Notes: generated from the letters alone by a model not told the origin. A stretch of DNA of 64,000 bases from Bolinopsis microptera (GCF_026151205.1 NC_087078.1:18431118-18495117); one strand, 5' to 3'. Positions 38,201 through 47,358 are shown, numbered from the stretch's first letter. Program-made: numbers and translations.

Positions 38201-41200
38201 GACTCTTTCTAGTTTGCTATTATATTTTTGCAATTTTCTACATCGTTGTGACATGCTATAGAAAAATTATAATTAAATTTTGCACAAATTATTTAATAAC
38301 TTTAAATTGCTATCAACGATGATGATCAGGAACACATGACGTATCATCACGACGATTATTGGTCACTCGAAATGGACCCGTTAAGAATGCAATGTAAGTG
38401 CGATGGTTGTTTCTGCGTATTTGTTACCTGTTACTAATTAATCAACAGGATCAAAATTTTATTGTATCGATAAAACATGGATTTTAAGGCATAAGGAAGC
38501 ATTGTTGAGTTCTGAAACCAAGTTTATTCGATTTTTTGTGAAATTTTAGGTCAGGAATGGTCATCAAAATACATTTTGAACAAGGTCGGTATTTTGGTAA
38601 ATTTCTAGCTTTCTGTCAGAAAATACATCTGCGTTTCTATTAGGGGTAATTGGATATAAACTACAGTACAGCTGTACTTACACCCACATTCACAAGCATG
38701 CAAGCTCACCTGGTCCAAAGAGCGGGAAACGAAGAACAAGCTCTGCTGACGTCATAGTCAGGTGACCACAGGCTCATAATCACGTGACCTCAGACCCAAT
38801 CAATTGGGTTATGGCCTGTTCAGTGTTCAGCCCCCTGTCACCCGATCTTGGGTGACGTACGACAACTCGTTCACCCAATCGATGTCTGGAAGGCTGCAAA
38901 TGTTCACATGCCAAACTCACAATGGTTTTTCGGAGTTGTGCGAGATGACGATACATAGAGGCCGCAGAATTATGAGAACTACCAGATCCTGGTGGAACCT
39001 AAGCGATCCATGATATCACGACAGGCCCTACAATGTCAGAGAAAACAAGAGCTGTGGACATTCTTAACCCAATTACAACTCTTGCTGCATCTGCAATTTG
39101 AAACCAGATTTAAACCAGATCTGCTCATTCAGAGCAGACCAGCATCATAATCGACCAAACCATTAATAACTTTTAAGGTCTCAATAAGATCATCTGTACA
39201 ACGTCAAATAAACCGCAACTGTACTCCGCAATTGAATACTATACTCTTAATGTAGTCTCATTGGAGCTTTGTAGACAGCTATCGTCACAGATAAGCTAAA
39301 TCCCGAAACTCAACAATGTGCAGGACTAGGTGGGACGGTAAATTACAAACAAGCTTGCCCAGCCCACAATAAAAATATTTGGTCAACTGCCCAACGCAAC
39401 TTGTTTCAGTTACGAACATTTTTACTGTAAAAATCCAAAATATAACACGTTATATTCAAAGTTTAACACGCTAGCACTCAATTCTAAGATACAAAATTTG
39501 AAATGAACGATTTTGGGAATATTTTACAGTTCATGCGCGCGTTTTTACTTTTTTGGCGACGTGCAATACGCCGTTTTCATTTCATTAGCAAACACTTTTT
39601 CGAAATTTTATGAAACTTTCTGCATCTATAGCAGCTCGTGGGATAATTACTGGCAAATTTCATTAAACTCATAAATACATCTTCACGAGAGGAACTTGGG
39701 GGGATATACAAATATTTCAAATCCGCGGAAGTCAAAATATTTGGTTTACCACCTAAAGATATCTGGTGCAGCGATTTTTTTATTGACTCATTTCTCGAAC
39801 TTCGATTGTGGAACTTAATCCCAACAAACATGCATACTATCAGAGATCTCCTGCACTTTAAAGAAATGCTTGAGACGTTTGTGAAATCATTCCCGGATGA
39901 GCCTCTAGTGGCAGGATACAGCTGTCGAAATGGAAACTAGTTAGTAGTTACTGGACTGGAGTGGAATAAAGGCAGCGATCTCGCTGTCCAGGTGGTCAGC
40001 AACTCTGATGACCCGATAGAGAATTCTATGAAGCACACCAAGTATCCAAAGTAACTATAATCATTTCAAAAATGTGTACTGTGTAATGAAATTGTAAGAA
40101 TACATTAATCCTAGCCGTTGTTTGTGGATTATGAATATTTTCTGGGAACTAATTTTCCCCAAACATTTCTGTGCAGGAATGTGTTGTCTATAGTCCCAGG
40201 AACCACCCAAAGAGTTGTAAAAGTTGCTCTGATGGATACAACTAGCTAGAGCATATTAATTTAACACTCGCCAGAGCGAAGTAGTGGAAAATATCAAAAA
40301 CCGTATCCGCGTTTTCAGCACTTGTGAAATTAACTAAATTACTTACTAACTCAACTAATGAACTAAATACTAAATAAATAATAATTTAAAGAATTAACTA
40401 AATACTAATTTTCAGCTCACCTCAAGAGCAGCGCTCCCATTCCAAGCAGTGCAATGAAACAGTATAGCGCACACATAGTTCTTGACTTGTTTGTCGATGC
40501 TGTTGAGAAGAGTGTTGAACATCCCCGGATAGAGACGAGCCCAGACGGCGCCCTGTACTGCGTGATTACCCACACACAGGTTACTGGTTAACTGGAGGGC
40601 TGCTCTGATCACCTGCCGGGGTTATTTAATTATTTATTTTAATCTTTATATTTGTTTAACTAATTTTACATCTTTATTTATTTTCCGATGATTTCTTCTC
40701 CAATGACTTTTTCTCTAATTGATTTTCCTCCCTTTTAACGATCTTTCATCAAATATAAGAATGTATCTAATTGTTTATTTTACTTTGTTGGTCACGTGAC
40801 GGTGAATATATTAACGGGACGGTTAACGTGTAAACAATATCAGACAATATTTTGGTAAAGTAACAAAAATAAAGAAGGCCAGCTTTGTGCCTAAATTTTA
40901 TTTAGAAATTATTGTAAAAGTAGCCAGACAAATGACGATGCAGATGTTTGATTATCAGACCTGTTGTGCAGCACAATCCAACTTATGTAAGTTACAGATT
41001 ACAAGAGCAGTTTCAGTGTACACTACAAAAGAACCAAACTGTATTCTCTTCTATTCCATTGAAGTTTTGAGCCTGAACAGTCAAACCCTAATTTAACCGT
41101 GGTCTATACCCGATTACCCGGGAGTTCCTTCAGTGGTGCCATTTCCATATCACCGAATCTTTATTGTACCACGTTATACAGCATGATACTTACACACAGA

Positions 41201-42878
41201 TTACACTTACATCTCCTTCCAATAACTACTTACTTTACTTTCAAAGCGCAGTGCACACACTATTATGCTTAGCCGCATCATGATAGCACTTTTAAATAAG
41301 TTCGTATGCTAGATCCCAACTAGTGCTTGAAGATTGCCCAACATGCACTTATCATAAACTGCACACATTTCTGTTGCCGGCTAGTCTACATAATACATTC
41401 TTATATTTGACGAAAGATCGTTAAAAGGGAGGAAAATCAATTAGAGAAAAAGTCATTGGAGAAGAAATCATCGGGGACAAATCATTGAAGAACATACCAT
41501 AGCTATAGAATGGATTGTCAAGCTATTTGATTGATCTGCTGGACAGAAACGGGGAATACAATCGTTTTTACCTCGATACAAAGTGGAGTATAGGTTAGAA
41601 CGTAGGGTATCTTGTGTTTGACACGGTGACACTTTGTTCCTACGTCATGGTAAAAGTAAACACTGTCCAGGATACAGTCCAAGAGACCTGGGATAAGGTG
41701 GTGTGATAAGTAGCATATAACAATGGCTCTCATGTATAATTTCTCAGTTGTCATGCTCTATATCAATCATAGACCACACTATAACAACATATCTCTACTT
41801 TTATGTGAAATGTGAATTCTATAATTATTCTAGCTTGATGCTAATATTGCACCATGCTAAGAAAACCAGAAAACGAGCTCTATTTGGACTAGCTAAAACT
41901 CAATAAAGATAAATGTTGTTCAAGCACACTGCACAGATGTGCTAGCTAAACTGTGAGTATAAAGTTACTTCAGATGCTGAGAAGTGAGATATTATGACGT
42001 CATGTCACCTGTTTTAACTTGAAGGAACTGGTTGCGGGGAAGGTTGATGACACTGTTCCGCAGAAGTCTGATAATATTAGCTGTGGCTATTATCGTCACA
42101 GTTACTGTATCTACATCACGCTGCGTCAACTTGGATAGGTTCTCTACCTGAAGATGAATACTGTTTGATTTCTGAATGTTTATTTACAATTGAATTTTAT
42201 TATTATAGGATGTATGGTCATGGTAATCAGTCTAGTCAGGAAGAAGCAAATACAAATTTGAATAGCAACACAGAAATTATTTACTAATTATAAGAATTAG
42301 TTATAGCTTCAATAACACAGTTTTGGAATGAAAAATGTATATTTATAACTAATTCCACTTACAAATTTGTGGAAATCTAAAAGATATCTAAGTTAATACC
42401 AAACATGTAATATATTGAATTTACTTGCAAGTAAATTCAAAGCAAGCTGTTTTAATATTTGACGTAACTGCGCACATTACCTTGTTTTTGACATCATTAT
42501 TAGCAGCTTTGAGTAACGACTTCAAACTGTCGTACATTACCTCATCAAACTTCTCACGTGACTGAGGAATTGTATCGTGTAAAGGAAAATATAAAATAGA
42601 ACTTATAACCAGTATATTTTAGGTAAATTTTAAAATTTTAAACTATTCTTAACCAAAGCAATGTGAAATTTAATTGAACTGCATTGGCCTTACTGGATGT
42701 AGTGCCATCAATATTGCATATTTGTTTAAAATTTACTTACCTCTGGTGATCGAGCCCATTTTAAGAGATCTGTCAACACTCTGGACAAGTCATTCCACTC
42801 AACATAAGGCTTGGCAGCATTAGGTCCAACCCACACACCTCGCCGAATGCGATCAAAGTTTGTGTCTACGTCAACCAT
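17251..42878 (-). CDS. ATXN10: ataxin-10, 11 exons over 25.6 kb
   Basis: Cytosolic armadillo-type helical-repeat protein implicated in cytokinesis, ciliary biology and neuronal survival in vertebrates. Exons in transcript order: 42878-42741, 42561-42481, 42147-42009, 41687-41572, 40612-40421, 28602-28428, 24209-24060, 18230-18162, 18088-17907, 17797-17714, 17517-17251. All phases match and sum to 530 residues (human 475). Recognisable blocks are KNKVENLSKL, ALQLTSNLCVGN, FTLLEVLSEKV, FAIRRELIRVITNMCSKNKA and the C-terminal DKVRLLGGVHTVLNHCVVD...ENQDIIRGLQ, which matches the conserved ataxin-10 C-terminal domain. The last acceptor is CCGAAG rather than the usual CAG/TAG. Introns carry a 5.8-kb minisatellite, several other genes and a fold-back element. 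The exon at 28428-28602 lies within an intron of the opposite-strand sushi/F5/8C gene. Confidence 0.94.
18270..24050. repeat. 5.8-kb 42-bp minisatellite filling an ATXN10 intron
   Basis: About 138 tandem units of 42 bp. On the plus strand the unit reads GGGAATGAGAGAGAGGTGAG followed by GGGAGTGCAGAGTGGAGGTGTG. The plus strand is almost pure purine plus scattered T. Because 42 is a multiple of three, both strands stay open for long distances, giving spurious ORFs of up to ~2,000 codons (14-residue HTSTLHSPHLSLIP-type repeats). Variant units (loss of one G, GTGTAGAGTG insertions, and short GGGAATGAGAGA runs) recur in the same order, for example near 18606, 20106, 20866, 21411, 22164 and 22750, so there is higher-order organisation. 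The array begins about 40 bp after the acceptor-side exon (18162-18230) and ends 10 bp from the donor of exon 24060-24209. Confidence 0.97.
24210..26576. other. ATXN10 intron, mostly unannotated
   Basis: 2.4 kb between the ATXN10 exon at 24060-24209 and the plus-strand sushi/F5/8C gene. It contains a TAA microsatellite near 25797 that may be a SINE tail (listed separately) and the probable promoter of the plus-strand gene. No coding sequence was recognised. Confidence 0.5.
25797..25880 (-). mobile_element. possible SINE/LINE 3' tail with (TTA)n
   Basis: Read on the minus strand, sequence ending GCGGTATACAAATAAAGCG leads into (TTA)7. This resembles the short conserved tail plus A/T-rich microsatellite seen at the 3' ends of L2/CR1-mobilised SINEs. 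The body upstream was not recognised, so this is a tentative call. Confidence 0.35.
26577..30157 (+). CDS. secreted sushi / F5/8-type C (discoidin) protein, 7 exons
   Basis: Probable extracellular adhesion or recognition protein of 733 residues. Exons 26577-27273, 27430-27822, 28000-28194, 28806-28932, 29060-29379, 29542-29698 and 29845-30157 have GT-AG borders and compatible phases. A hydrophobic signal (MLRLVWFLVHFAGVNA) follows the start, with a second Met nearby. Two copies follow of an unnamed beta-rich module (first copy has KIWTITKQKSRIKLYSNGMK ... CTNWKDETFVGVSF) plus a sushi/CCP repeat (CEGIPNEW ... GCI; CTSLPDKW ... YCI). Then come two F5/8C domains, each split by an intron, with ADKAVDENVSGLW / EKAVDGNTYHIW and EAWWRLTFP / QAWWELTFP. 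The last exon could alternatively splice at CAAG/GTAACA near 30141, so a further 3' exon is possible. ATXN10 exon 28428-28602 lies antisense in its third intron. Confidence 0.85.
30158..31516. other. ATXN10 intron, gene-free stretch
   Basis: 1.36 kb, AT-rich, between the sushi/F5/8C gene and the LDLa receptor. It holds the presumed 3' ends of both. A GTGCGCGCG segment near 30258 and a duplicated ATTAATCTGC near 31265 are the only irregularities. Confidence 0.5.
31517..33886 (-). CDS. LDLa-domain GPCR related to relaxin-type receptors, intronless
   Basis: Single-exon ORF of 789 residues. The true start may be the internal Met at residue 43 (genomic 33760), which directly precedes a signal-like stretch, RTVLLLALFTTTQLTVITT. 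The ectodomain has three LDL receptor class A modules: YCADGSGCVAMDNLC with DCTDGSDEC, FRCNLSDY...LCDGEVQCGNQADETGC, and FYCNPNTT...VCDNVKDCINGADEC. Acidic Ca2+-binding SDE/ADE residues are present. The seven-helix part resembles RXFP/LGR receptors: HDTLMGVYLCCIVMAA, GEYCQLEEDWRASPFCSILG, SISITRFLSC at the DRY position, and NSFLNPVFHSELY for NPxxY. Leucine-rich repeats, expected in true RXFP or GRL101 proteins, are absent. It sits on the same strand inside the 11.8-kb ATXN10 intron. Confidence 0.88.
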   Translation of the reverse strand: MISYKFLERGQHNLFIPVFIVFYLFECTAGYYRLGGVGPSCAMRERQFRTVLLLALFTTTQLTVITTQLRDLSDNEEDLDSVAADKDLKEKEKLPDHCFGQTMFNLYPLNPDFLEITDDRVKGDNLICDFNFDFIYFKTRDSAEFSDSRVPPAFRDKDAWFKCKLQDTSQICDGYSQCLTDECNCLDNQWPVFYCADGSGCVAMDNLCNKIQDCTDGSDECFCAGYFVLSSVSGTAGKICVPEDEYCQDSAYRSSKYSIEIGDPSLCAAEKQAFAEQLSPLHTCLQMYTEDHHLNIVKFCQLNCRHVDGFEDGWATYCDHLWLGYPVPMVFRCNLSDYEETYSLHYLCDGEVQCGNQADETGCPGRFYCNPNTTIEWVEERQVCDNVKDCINGADECGTCQFSKLSSSDFLIKSRVVLAATITMGILIVKMNMEEGYKCWNMKCNSKVKQVDNVFLMQIFFHDTLMGVYLCCIVMAAFVLDRKGEYCQLEEDWRASPFCSILGVLFSFSSHGSLMLIASISITRFLSCHSIVIDIRMRAIVIWVTFLNTLNLLHSVLPLMPISAIKDIFRTKIFFSHLDENPFFGTNPINRSRLAMVHKGMLHRDDDDIYRMISDLSNVTSNREIFDVTEISYYGNTGLCVHNIFKSQESYQIYIILYCTSIVVLLCIVITAYIKIILKQRKSNEAVAQKGKDGQNSVQVKLTLKVALMVGSQLICWTPFILTVLYFQYISKEPASTTVFEIFALVVIPINSFLNPVFHSELYKTTSLAVWKKWRQFVNCVTPMEGQVS
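34094..34125 (+). mobile_element. fragment related to the 3757-3864 MITE
   Basis: About 30 bp shares AGTCAGTACxCATACGTTGGGTCTTAT with the internal-left part of the mariner-type MITE in NVL. No inverted terminal repeats remain, so it is a truncated copy. Confidence 0.6.
35238..35262 (+). repeat. poly-C tract, 25 bp
   Basis: Uninterrupted homopolymer of 25 C within otherwise AT-rich sequence. Such tracts can form i-motif/G-quadruplex structures and are prone to length errors in assemblies. Confidence 0.95.
35471..35725 (+). mobile_element. tRNA-derived SINE
   Basis: The 5' part contains a pol III A box (TAGCGCAGTTGGTTA) and, at standard distance, a B box (GGTTCAAATCC). The first seven bases GGCCAGG can still pair with CCTGGTC downstream, as in a tRNA acceptor stem. 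About 170 bp of unrelated body follows (TCGTGGGGTGAGTG ... ACCGTCACTGGC), ending near an A-rich stretch. It is not a functional tRNA gene because the anticodon arm and T stem are disrupted. It is inserted in the large ATXN10 intron on the strand opposite ATXN10. Confidence 0.8.
35726..36355. other. ATXN10 intron spacer
   Basis: AT-rich sequence with a TATATAATATATATTATAT palindromic run near 36237. No coding or RNA feature was recognised. Confidence 0.5.
36356..37348 (-). CDS. unrecognised coiled-coil protein, 2 exons
   Basis: Exons 37348-36647 and 36511-36356 join at CAG/GTGGAA and TTCAG/GCT in phase 0 to give 285 residues. The N-terminal ~90 residues (MVKQRKKPGQEQFFLDLAAV ...) form an unnamed helical, basic domain. 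A low-complexity linker of alternating Pro and Ala (about residues 133-165) follows, then a basic stretch with CQSC. The C-terminal ~75 residues form a heptad-like coiled coil (SLEIDRLQAQLNSWK ... LSGLKKSFADIEEEWKASKEE). I do not recognise the family. It could be a host gene or an accessory ORF of a DNA transposon. A related-looking minus-strand gene (37731-38254) lies just upstream, and GTCGGTAATG motifs occur in between. Confidence 0.6.
37349..37730. other. spacer with paired GTCGGTAATGRACCGAC motifs
   Basis: GGTGGTCGGTAATGGACCGACTGACACAA-type sequence occurs at about 37402-37431 and again, slightly changed, at about 37604-37635. The motif is itself a small hairpin (GTCGGT/ACCGAC). It lies just upstream of the coiled-coil gene and may be part of a repeated element or a promoter-linked repeat. 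Confidence 0.5.
37731..38254 (-). CDS. small basic protein, 2 exons, unrecognised
   Basis: Exons 38254-38163 and 38028-37731 (GAAAG/GTCAG donor, TTACAG acceptor, phases agree) give 129 residues. The first exon encodes MSQRCRKLQKYNSKLERVRT. A Thr/Val/Gln-rich repeat region (TVTTQTVATQTVTAQSVSV) follows, then a highly basic tail (KKRKRQQNAEKEREYARKSR ... KKKKKE) like a nuclear-targeting bZIP-like basic segment without a zipper. Function unknown. It could be a DNA-binding accessory protein. It lies in the ATXN10 intron on the same strand as the coiled-coil gene. Confidence 0.5.
38255..40420. other. ATXN10 intron, 2.2 kb without recognised gene
   Basis: Several ORFs of 60-85 codons show no resemblance to known families. 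There is a short hairpin (TCTGCTCATTCAGAGCAGA) near 39117. A CACGTGACC and TGACGTCA-like cluster lies around 38746-38790. I see no exon of ATXN10 here and none is needed by phase. Confidence 0.5.
40685..41474. mobile_element. fold-back DNA element with 82-bp inverted arms
   Basis: 40685-40766 and 41393-41474 are near-identical reverse complements (CCGATGATTTCTTCTCCAAT ... ). The 790-bp element occupies most of the 959-bp ATXN10 intron between exons 40421-40612 and 41572-41687. Internal sequence has no convincing transposase; a 69-codon ORF at 40887 is unrecognised. I could not find a clear target duplication, so the superfamily is undetermined. Confidence 0.85.
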
Positions 42879-43185
42879 TCCAACAAATAACGTACATTCA
42901 TATGTAAAATCACCTTTACAAGGAAAGAGTTAATAAGGAGACCAATATTAGATTTGTGATTTTGCCATCGCAACAGAATTGCAAAGATAATAATTATGGC
43001 AAAGAGTATAATTATGACATTTACTTTGGTGATCATAATTTTGTAAACAATACTACAATTACAAGAAAGCTTTGCAATGTCTCTCCAGTACCAAGATTTA
43101 AGCCTGGCAACAGTCAAAAATTCACCCATATCCAATGCCTGGAAGCTTGGTAAAAACTGAAGGGGAATTGTTTGTCACAGTTGAG
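42879..43185. other. ATXN10 5' flank
   Basis: Only about 300 bp separate the ATXN10 start codon (42878) from transposon-derived sequence. The 5' untranslated region and promoter should lie here. No TATA or other element was confidently recognised. Confidence 0.45.
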
Positions 43186-44310
43186 CTAAAATGTTGAGGA
43201 TGACGCTAAATGAAGAATTGAGGATCCGGCGGTGGGTTGGAAGTCCCCCCTGGGATCATTTCGTCCGTACAATTTTACACAATATAAAAGGTACAATAAG
43301 TTATCTATAAAATTTACATAAACAAATTTAAGAGACCTCATAGCTCGTCTTCTGAGGTATAGTATGAAATTGAAGGATACGCCATCCAGTCCAATGTGCT
43401 GGGCTTTTTGTCTTCCTCTGATTCCCCTGAGTGCTATGTGTGCTTCGTAGCAGATCAAACCTGAATCGTGTTCTGATGTGATTTTTGACCTGGCTCTTAG
43501 CTTCTTTATTGTGGTCAGCTATCCTTTCAGAGATACGATCTAAAAACACAGTGCTGAGTGGACCCATACCTCCAGATGTTGTGAAGACTAGTGGGACACA
43601 GTGGCGTAACGTTAGTGGCTGATTTAACTTGGCGCCCCCCGGCGGCTCGAAAAAGTCGCCCAAATTTTTTGTGTCCCAAAAAAAAAAAAAAAAAAAAATC
43701 GGGTACAGTACCTTTTTTTGGCGCCCCCTACAGCTTTTTAGCGCCCCTGGAGCAAAAAAGGACCCCAAAAATTTTTTTCACACCGACTGAGCGCTAAATT
43801 GGACAGGGGAATACACCAATAAGGCGTTGTTTTCAGTGAGAGGTCATAAAATTCAAGAAAAATTCAAGAAAAAACCTAGGGGCGACTTTTCGTTGAGAAA
43901 GGGCGCCTTTTAGGCGCCCCCTGAGGGTGGCGCCCCCCGGCGTAGCCGGGGTGGCCGGGGCAGCGTTACGCCACTGGTGGGACAAAGGACCCTTTCTCTG
44001 ACTGAAGTACTCTTTCTTCATAGAGATCTTTCTTCTCTTTCTCAAGCGCACTGTAGATTTTATCTAGTGGCTTAAATGTATTTGAGTCGCAATTAGGATG
44101 AGTGACCCTGATGACAAAGAATGTTCTTTCGAATGGTGCATACAGTCCAACAGCTACTACATCCAGACGGGCTTCATCCTGGGTGTTGGTCTTCCTGGAG
44201 AATGAAGTTGGTTGGACAGGCAGGAGTGCAGGTTCTATCCTTACATCCTTACACTTTGCTTCTTGAAGGAAGAAAGCTGCAGTGTCTCTAATGGCATTGT
44301 GGCGCATGCA
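43186..44310 (-). mobile_element. retroelement-like C-terminal coding fragment, broken
   Basis: Minus-strand coding remnant with MRHNAIRD, IEPALLP, EARLDVVAVGLYAPFERTFF, IRVTHPNCDSN, EKEKKDLYEERV and RTRFRFDLLRST blocks. It resembles a conserved C-terminal region found in reverse-transcriptase-encoding proteins of marine invertebrates. I do not know the element family with certainty. No reverse transcriptase part is visible here. It is interrupted by a hAT-type MITE (43599-43976) and shows at least one further break, so it is a fossil. Confidence 0.55.
43599..43976. mobile_element. hAT-type MITE with 8-bp target duplication
   Basis: 378-bp element with terminal inverted repeats CAGTGGCGTAACG / CGTTACGCCACTG and 8-bp direct repeats GTGGGACA at 43591-43598 and 43977-43984, as expected for the hAT superfamily. 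The interior is rich in GGCGCCCCC motifs and has a 20-A run near 43679. It has no transposase. It is inserted in an older retroelement fragment. Confidence 0.9.
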
Positions 44311-44777
44311 AACGTATCGTACCGATTACCATAACTTGCTATGGAGTGAGCTAGCCATAAATGTATGGAATAAATATAATGAAATGATCTGATTGGTGGA
44401 ATTTTTCTCATTATCTGATAAGCTCATCCATTATCAGTATCTCTTATCACCCGATCGCACACAAAACATCTTACTCTACAAATCTGTATCATCCTAAATC
44501 AATGAGATTTCATAATTCTATACAACTTTCAAAATTCACATACAAATCTATGAATAATCAAGTACGTTCTCCTCAGTATTACTCAAGTTCAGTGCGATAG
44601 TCCCTTATTACGTAAACGCTACAAACAAATCAAATACAAATAACACCTTACAAAACTACACAACACAAAAGCAACCACTTTATTCGATTTCTACTTTTTA
44701 GCCAAATCAGTTATTTAAATCATACTGATAAGGCCCTAGATAAGGACACTTTATTTCACTTAATTATCCGATTTTAG
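44311..44777. other. spacer between retroelement fragments
   Basis: AT-rich sequence without recognised coding potential. No copy of the LINE A junction repeat could be found here. Confidence 0.5.
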
Positions 44778-46069
44778 CTTAAAATTTTCGCCCGGGTAGG
44801 TCTTGTGAACATGCTCTTCTCAACGCAAAAGACACCATTCTTAATTCAATGTCTAAAAAGCAGGTAACTTTACTTCTTTTAATCGACTTCAGCAAAGCTT
44901 TCGACCTTGTGGATCATTCCATACTCTTGCGCAAGCTGGACCATTACAGCATAAGGGCCAAGGGGTCAAGCCTTAAACTGGTTTAAGTCATATCTCACTA
45001 ACAGGAAACAGTTTGTATCAATTGGCTCGTCAAAATCCTCAACCAACCAAATTTTATACGGCGTGCCTCAAGGGTCAATATTGGGACCTCTACTCTTTAT
45101 AATATACATAAACGACCTGCCTCAAATATCAGATATAGCCAATTTCATTATGTACGCAGATGATGCCAACATCTTCCTGATAGGAGATAATCTTAATGAA
45201 GTTTACGATAAACTAATAACTCTTAGCGATGCTTTAGTTAACTGGGTAGATAATAATGGTTTAGCTCTCAACCTTAAGAAAACAAATTATATGATCTTCT
45301 CTCGACAAAGAAATCTTAATTATCGTGATGTGGCAATTTCTGGTGTCACAATTGAGAGAAAAACAGAAGCCCGTTTTTTAGGAGTTATAATAGATGATAA
45401 ACTAAACTGGTCCCATCATATCTCTGCCATGAAAATGAAAATGTCCAGATACATAGGAGTCATGTACAAACTTAAAAAATATCTGCCTCTCGAAGTATGT
45501 CTTCAAATTTATCAAAGTTTTGTGCAGTCACACCTTAATTATTGCAGCCTTGTATGGGGTTTTGCTGCCAAGTCTCATATTGAATCACTTTTTGTAAAAC
45601 AGAAAATGGGCCTTCGAGCAGTATTACCTGGTTTCGTCAATTGCTGGTACAAGGACGGTATCCCCCCAGCAAGTACCAAGTCTGGCTTTTATTCACATAA
45701 AATATTGACAGTACACAGTATCATTGTAAAGAACGCACTCATTTTAATGCATAAACTGAAAAACTTTCCTAATCTAGTACCATTGTCTCTCAAGAAAACA
45801 ATTCCCAAAAGCGCACCATTATTTAATACTAACCCGGATTCTATTCTCACTACACAATGGTCAGAAAAGTATGGTCAACACCCTTACAACAACTCAGTAT
45901 TTTTTAAAGGTCCATTATTAGCAATAAACCGATATAATGTTGCAGCAACTTCCCCGCCTAGTCTATTTAACCTGAACATTTACAAAACTTGTATAAAAAC
46001 TATGCTCATCGATCAGCAAAATGAAAAAATCGAAGACGAATGGCCTAATTTTATGTTATTTTGTATAAC
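44778..46069 (+). mobile_element. LINE C: 5'-truncated CR1-like LINE
   Basis: Coding begins abruptly at FRPGRSCEHALLNAKD, within the reverse transcriptase. LIDFSKAFDLVDHSILLRKL and, from 45063, VPQGSILGPLLFIIYINDLP, the catalytic MYADDANIF, and thumb/C-terminal blocks (FLGVIIDDKLNWSHHI, HLNYCSLVWG) follow. A frameshift near 44960 separates the fingers from the palm. The copy lacks endonuclease and ORF1 and ends just after the ORF2 stop region in a short T/A-rich tail. The RT is of the CR1/L2 type and only distantly like LINE B. It is a dead copy. Confidence 0.85.
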
Positions 46070-46096
46070 AGGCCTCAAACTCGAGGCCTCAAACTC
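46070..46096 (+). repeat. 13-bp tandem duplication at the LINE C / LINE A junction
   Basis: AGGCCTCAAACTC occurs at 46070-46082 and 46084-46096. It lies exactly where LINE C coding ends and LINE A coding (RGLKLSAIKT) begins. It could be a target duplication edge or a junction duplication. Confidence 0.7.
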
Positions 46097-47358
46097 AGTG
46101 CAATCAAAACACAAGTTATCATATTTAGCAGAAAACACAAAATCACTCTGCCACCCAAGATAAAACTGAAAGGCCTAGACATAGAATTCTGTAAAACAAT
46201 CAAATATCTTGGCATTCATCTAGACAGTCGCCTTAACTGGCATGATCACGCACACCAAACAGCCAAAAAATGCACTAACATCCTCTTTGCAACGCGTAAA
46301 ATGATTGGAGACAGATGGGGTCTGAGCCCAGACAAGATCTGCTGGGTATTTAACGCCATAATCAAACCAATAATGACCTATGCCTGTGTTACATGGGCAC
46401 CCAGACTACTTGATAACAAATCTCTCATGACACGATTGGACCGAGCAGGGAATCTTACACTACTGATGGCATCAGGCGCCAGACGCACGTCGTCTCAGGA
46501 GGTCTTACACACATTATTTTCATTCCTCCCAGCTTCCCTCGAGCTAGAGAAAACATCCCTCCTCCAAGCCCTCCGCCTCAAAAGCCTTGAACACTGGCCT
46601 AACCTTCAAGTCGATCACACCGTACGGAAATCCCTTGAACCATGTTGTTACATTATTGATCGCATTCTAAACAAGATCTTCACAAACTACAACTGCCACA
46701 CAAATGACCTGACCAAACCAACTCAATGAAACAAGAAATTTTCAATGAAACAAGAAATTTAATTTTAGCACATTTTACAGAATAAAAAGATGTAAAACAA
46801 TTCATAAAATATAATGCCCATTTGGTGTATGACTTTTTGTCCTTGACTGCTAGTTTGGTTTTGGAAGGACAGGTAACTAACGGGGCAAGGAATGCGCGTG
46901 CCTGAAAGCTTTTGCACACACCGAAACGCTAGTTCAGTTAGGTTTTTAGAGACAGGGCTCATTTTAGGACTAGAAGAAATTTGTTAGTAGACATTAGGGG
47001 TTCTGTTTATAGTTGTTACTATAGGTTGCAGTCTTGTTGTGACAAAAAGTCTACACTAAAACATGCTTTAGTTTATATTGTGTGGTTCAAGGATATAAAA
47101 TGTGGCTTCAAGGTGGATATTAAAGAGCTTGCGAAAGATTATGGCCTTTGTACCAATGGTTATAATAAGCTATAAATATCTTAAACTATACAGTGCTAAT
47201 TAAAAATTTCTTTATACTTCATTCTCAGATTAGATTTAAAAATTCAAAAAATATACATTTATTTTATTAATACCTTCTCACACATTCTTTACTCACAGGA
47301 CAAGACTTGGAAAACAGTAGCCTAGAGGAATTTAATTGAGATGTGTGTGAACAGCCAG

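Noticed and set aside
38804-39013. 69-codon ORF with SWVTYDNSFTQ and HRGRRI motifs
   Set aside because: No family recognised, no splice partners found, and its length is within chance expectation.
39577-39831. 84-codon minus-strand ORF with LGGKPNILTSADLKYLYIPP
   Set aside because: Looks faintly like eroded coding sequence but matches nothing I know, so it is not called.
44778-46069. LINE C as a full insertion into LINE A with AGGCCTCAAACTC as target duplication
   Set aside because: No matching repeat or LINE A coding sequence could be found on the 5' side of LINE C.
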